DNA from: Acidobacteriaceae bacterium
Lineage (GTDB): Bacteria > Acidobacteriota > Terriglobia > Terriglobales > SbA1
Length of the DNA: 5,059 nt
Direction of reading: 5' to 3'
Assembly: GCA_003136335.1 (NCBI GenBank)
Contig: PLEA01000068.1
Span: forward strand, 1-5,059
The stretch's first letter is position 1. Every line of letters starts with the position of its first letter. The translations under genes and the position numbers were made by a program. Positions 5,013 through 5,059 of this stretch are shown one piece after another. Below the pieces are notes generated by a model that did no database searches, was not told the DNA's origin, and was given only the letters and a program-made list of their open reading frames with translations.

Positions 5013-5059
5013 TGTAGAGACGTTGCGTCACCGCGGGCAGAGGCGCAGCCAACTCCGTG

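Larger units (their letters stand above)
4718..5059. other. 342-base leader or intergenic region, no confident gene
   Basis: This stretch should hold the promoter and leader of the minus-strand operon. I found no pair of -35 and -10 boxes good enough to call. Inverted repeats are present at 4747-4765 (GACGCA / TGCGTC, 7-base loop), 4860-4893 (GTCGCA / TGCGAC, 22-base loop) and 4984-5003 (listed separately). On the minus strand a frame is open from the window edge to a TAG at 4910-4912 (49 codons). Its composition is mixed and I recognise no family in it, so it may or may not be the end of an upstream gene. Confidence 0.55.

Noticed and set aside
4910..5059. Open minus-strand frame running from the window edge to a TAG, possible 3' end of another gene
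   Set aside because: Only 49 codons are visible, codon usage is mixed, I recognise no domain and it contains an inverted repeat. Sequence beyond 5059 would settle it.

Overview
The window looks like chromosomal DNA from a moderately GC-rich Gram-negative bacterium. I favour an Acidobacteriota (Terriglobia-type) soil organism. The reasons are a standard RpoD C-terminus beside an OmpA-like protein with an N-terminal domain style I associate with acidobacterial genomes, a secreted aromatic-rich small protein, and the small membrane proteins DUF3309 and Thivi_2564. This taxonomic call is from memory and was not searched.

Layout. Bases 1-183 (+) are the last 60 codons of the primary sigma factor gene rpoD. 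It converges on everything else, which is on the minus strand. Read in the direction of minus transcription (right to left): a 342-base leader or intergenic stretch (5059-4718) with several inverted repeats; a 64-residue two-helix membrane protein (Thivi_2564 type, 4717-4523); a 596-residue exported OmpA-family protein with a long Ala/Gln-rich repeat coiled coil and a TTG start (4444-2654); a 183-residue exported protein with a charged linker and a compact aromatic C-terminal domain (2613-2062). The gaps of 78 and 40 bases suggest one operon. A 338-base gap (2061-1724) follows. It starts with a strong 12-bp hairpin and holds a run of further hairpins ending in a U-rich tail. Then comes a second unit: a 51-residue DUF3309 membrane protein (1723-1568), and 3 bases after its stop a 440-residue exported zinc-dependent phospholipase C-like protein (1564-242).

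How the genes may work together. All five complete genes encode envelope proteins: two tiny inner-membrane proteins, a peptidoglycan-binding OmpA-type protein, an exported small protein and an exported hydrolase-fold protein. An envelope-maintenance or stress role is a reasonable inference, but nothing in the sequence proves a shared pathway. The two least ordinary elements are the chain of four hairpins between the two minus-strand units (a structured 3' UTR or small-RNA candidate) and the hairpin that abuts the Shine-Dalgarno of the TTG-started OmpA-like gene. I see no CRISPR array, insertion sequence, tRNA, rRNA or clear new defence system.
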